Assembly (NCBI GenBank): GCA_913046025.1
Contig: CAJWRP010000134.1
Span: 1 to 6,472, forward strand
Origin: an uncultured Chloroflexota bacterium
GTDB lineage: Bacteria; Chloroflexota; Dehalococcoidia; SAR202; UBA11138
Length of the DNA: 6,472 bases
Direction of reading: 5' to 3'
In this document: positions 5,472 through 6,472 of the stretch, one piece after another
Position numbering within the stretch: position 1 is the stretch's first letter
Layout: every line of letters begins with the position of its first letter
The notes under the pieces: model-generated
Told to the model about the DNA's origin: nothing
The model's database searches: none
Seen by the model: only the letters and a program-made list of their open reading frames with translations
Made by a program: the position numbers and the translations under genes

Positions 5472-6137
5472 CTAAAGTTCGAAGGTCTTTCTCCATATGC
5501 CAGGTGAGTCAGGTAGGTGGAGCATGGTCTTTTGCCAGTGCTCATTAGCGGGGTTGATGGTGCGCTGGTGGTCCCACTCCGGGGTCTTGGAGACGTTCTC
5601 GTTCTCGAAGTCGTAAACGGTAAGGTACTTGGGCTCACCTTCGGCAGCCAGGAAACGTCGGCCGTTGATTACGCCGGGCACCTTCTCGTAATTGGGGATG
5701 TAGACGTTGTTGTACCAGTCGTTCCAGCCGTCTTCGTCTTCGGGCTTGATGTTGATGCGGCCGATCTGCAGGGCCGGGGCCATGCCTCGTTCCGCCATCT
5801 CGTCTGTTAGCTTATCGGGCAAGAACATCTCGTAGGTGTTGCGAATGAACGTGGTGCCTATGACGTCTGGCGAGACGCGCTTGGTCCAGTCCGAGGGGTT
5901 GGCGCGCACCTTCTGATACTCCGGAGTCTCCAGTGCAGCCAGGCTATCAAGCTCGTACATAGCCAGGTGCTTGGGGCCGGTCGTGACTACCTCGTAGCGC
6001 GCTGCGTTGAGGAATCCGGGGCAGCCCATTCGCTCCGTGATGTGCTCTTCGACGTACCACTTGTTGAAGTCGTCTTCTAGTTCCGCAGGGACGTCGGCCC
6101 ACACCATCATGAGGGCTGTTCCTTTTCTTTTTGGCAT
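5472..6137 (-). CDS. Duplicated EthD/dimeric alpha-beta-barrel domain protein
   Basis: A 221-aa protein made of two related ferredoxin-like halves. The first (about 9-107) has VPAELEDDFNKWYVEEHITE followed by PGFLNAARYEV (40-50). The second (about 123-218) has KPEDEDGWNDWYNNVYIPNY followed by PGVINGRRFLA (154-164). The shared pattern is an acidic stretch, W-Y, a PG-hydrophobic-hydrophobic-N turn, and then a strand with Arg. Each half then has a K-(H/Y)-L-(A/T)-(M/V)-Y-(E/D) strand. This is the pattern of EthD-like and other dimeric alpha/beta-barrel proteins, found in small enzymes and accessory proteins of ring or xenobiotic breakdown. Having both halves in one chain implies an internal pseudo-dimer. 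There is no signal peptide. The ATG at 6137 has AAGGAG at a slightly long 11-nt spacing; an ATG at 6110 with AAGGA at 9 nt is a possible start nine residues shorter. It probably heads the run of genes that includes the PARG-like and MetE-core genes. The exact function is unknown. Confidence 0.85.
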   Translation of the reverse strand: MPKRKGTALMMVWADVPAELEDDFNKWYVEEHITERMGCPGFLNAARYEVVTTGPKHLAMYELDSLAALETPEYQKVRANPSDWTKRVSPDVIGTTFIRNTYEMFLPDKLTDEMAERGMAPALQIGRINIKPEDEDGWNDWYNNVYIPNYEKVPGVINGRRFLAAEGEPKYLTVYDFENENVSKTPEWDHQRTINPANEHWQKTMLHLPDSPGIWRKTFEL

Positions 6138-6170
6138 AATTTAAATAACTCCTTGCTTTGGTTTTGGGTT

Positions 6171-6346
6171 GGCGGGAAGTTATTATTCCCACCGTCCCGC
6201 CCGGGAAGGATTTGGGTTACCGGGGGCACATTCCCCAGGCCCCATGCCAGAGGAGATCCCTCTGGAACCCCCTAGCAAATAGGCAAGGGGTGAAGTCGAA
6301 TGTATTGCTGCCTCGTCTCTAGCCCCTCTTCCTTCGCATAGAGGGG
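6171..6346. repeat. Intergenic cluster of hairpin-forming inverted repeats
   Basis: At least four stems lie in this 230-bp gap: GGCGGGA (6171-6177) with TCCCGCC (6195-6201), which encloses GGGAA/TTCCC (6174-6178 and 6186-6190). CCGGGGG (6220-6226) pairs with CCCCAGG (6233-6239), one mismatch. CCAGAGG (6247-6253) pairs perfectly with CCTCTGG (6259-6265). CCCCTCT (6323-6329) pairs perfectly with AGAGGGG (6340-6346). None is followed by a T-run on either strand. The strings of GC-rich stems resemble the REP-like or decayed-repeat gaps seen in many bacterial genomes. They could stabilise or attenuate the transcript between the monooxygenase and the EthD-like gene, and they probably separate the two transcripts. 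Confidence 0.6.
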
Positions 6347-6367
6347 AATTGGAAGTTATTCAAAACA

Positions 6368-6472
6368 TTAGTCGGCTGAGACGGATTGTTGGACTTTTCC
6401 TTTGAAGGCGGGCATGATCTCTTTGGAGAACCGCTCCAGCTGCTCAAGGATTACCGACTGCGGTGTGCCTAC
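6368..6472 (-). CDS. C-terminal end of a luciferase-like (LLM) flavin-dependent monooxygenase, partial
   Basis: Only the last 34 codons are present; the gene continues past the right edge. They read VGTPQSVILEQLERFSKEIM, then PAFKGKV and a short polar tail before TAA. The G-T-P-x-x-V-x-x-x-L-x-x-(F/Y) pattern near the C-terminus is a hallmark of bacterial luciferase-like, F420- or FMN-dependent monooxygenases, where the GTP segment precedes the last helices (usually followed by M-P-x-F). Full-length members have about 330-400 residues. These enzymes oxidise small organic compounds and are numerous in uncultured marine Chloroflexota, which fits the other genes. It lies on the same strand, 230 bp upstream of the EthD-like gene, with a hairpin-rich gap between. 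The family call rests on a short piece. Confidence 0.7.
   Translation of the reverse strand, partial: VGTPQSVILEQLERFSKEIMPAFKGKVQQSVSAD

Overview
The window holds two kinds of DNA. From about position 700 to the right end it is bacterial: genes packed on the minus strand, Shine-Dalgarno sites mostly 7 nt from their starts, GTG and TTG starts, one 11-bp gene overlap, and GC near 45-53% in the blocks I counted. The gene families are a luciferase-like monooxygenase tail, an EthD-like protein, a MetE-core protein, a 4,5-dihydroxyphthalate-decarboxylase-like protein and an Asp-box propeller. This mix recalls uncultured marine Chloroflexota such as SAR202, but that placement is inference. From about 1 to 680 the DNA is much more GC-rich (67-73% in counted blocks). 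Its minus strand encodes a piece of a kinesin motor domain that ends at a plausible splice donor, followed by a 7-bp tandem repeat. That part looks eukaryotic, probably algal or protist. The window is therefore best read as a bacterial segment joined to a eukaryotic one, most simply an assembly or amplification chimera.

Layout, in the direction of transcription (right to left): the last 34 codons of a luciferase-like flavin monooxygenase (6368-6472); a 230-bp gap full of hairpins; a duplicated dimeric alpha/beta-barrel (EthD-like) protein (5472-6137); a divergent poly(ADP-ribose) glycohydrolase (PARG)-like gene split into two overlapping frames (4677-5423 and 4420-4683); a MetE-core methyltransferase overlapping its end (3387-4430); a 4,5-dihydroxyphthalate-decarboxylase-like or solute-binding-fold protein (2365-3303); an Asp-box beta-propeller without a signal peptide (1259-2305); and an unrecognised 156-aa protein starting with TTG (686-1156). 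The kinesin exon lies beyond it.

The EthD-like, PARG-like and MetE-core genes are close enough to be one transcript. The next genes follow after 83, 59 and 102 bp without a clear terminator, so a longer operon is possible. The set looks like an accessory or catabolic cluster of small-molecule enzymes, with an unexpected ADP-ribose-related gene in the middle. I cannot name a pathway from sequence alone.

The points most worth a second look are the PARG-like gene with its altered QEE signature and single-base frame break, the kinesin/bacterial junction with a 17/18-bp inverted repeat flanking the last bacterial ORF, and the intergenic hairpin cluster. I saw no tRNA, rRNA, CRISPR array or insertion sequence.
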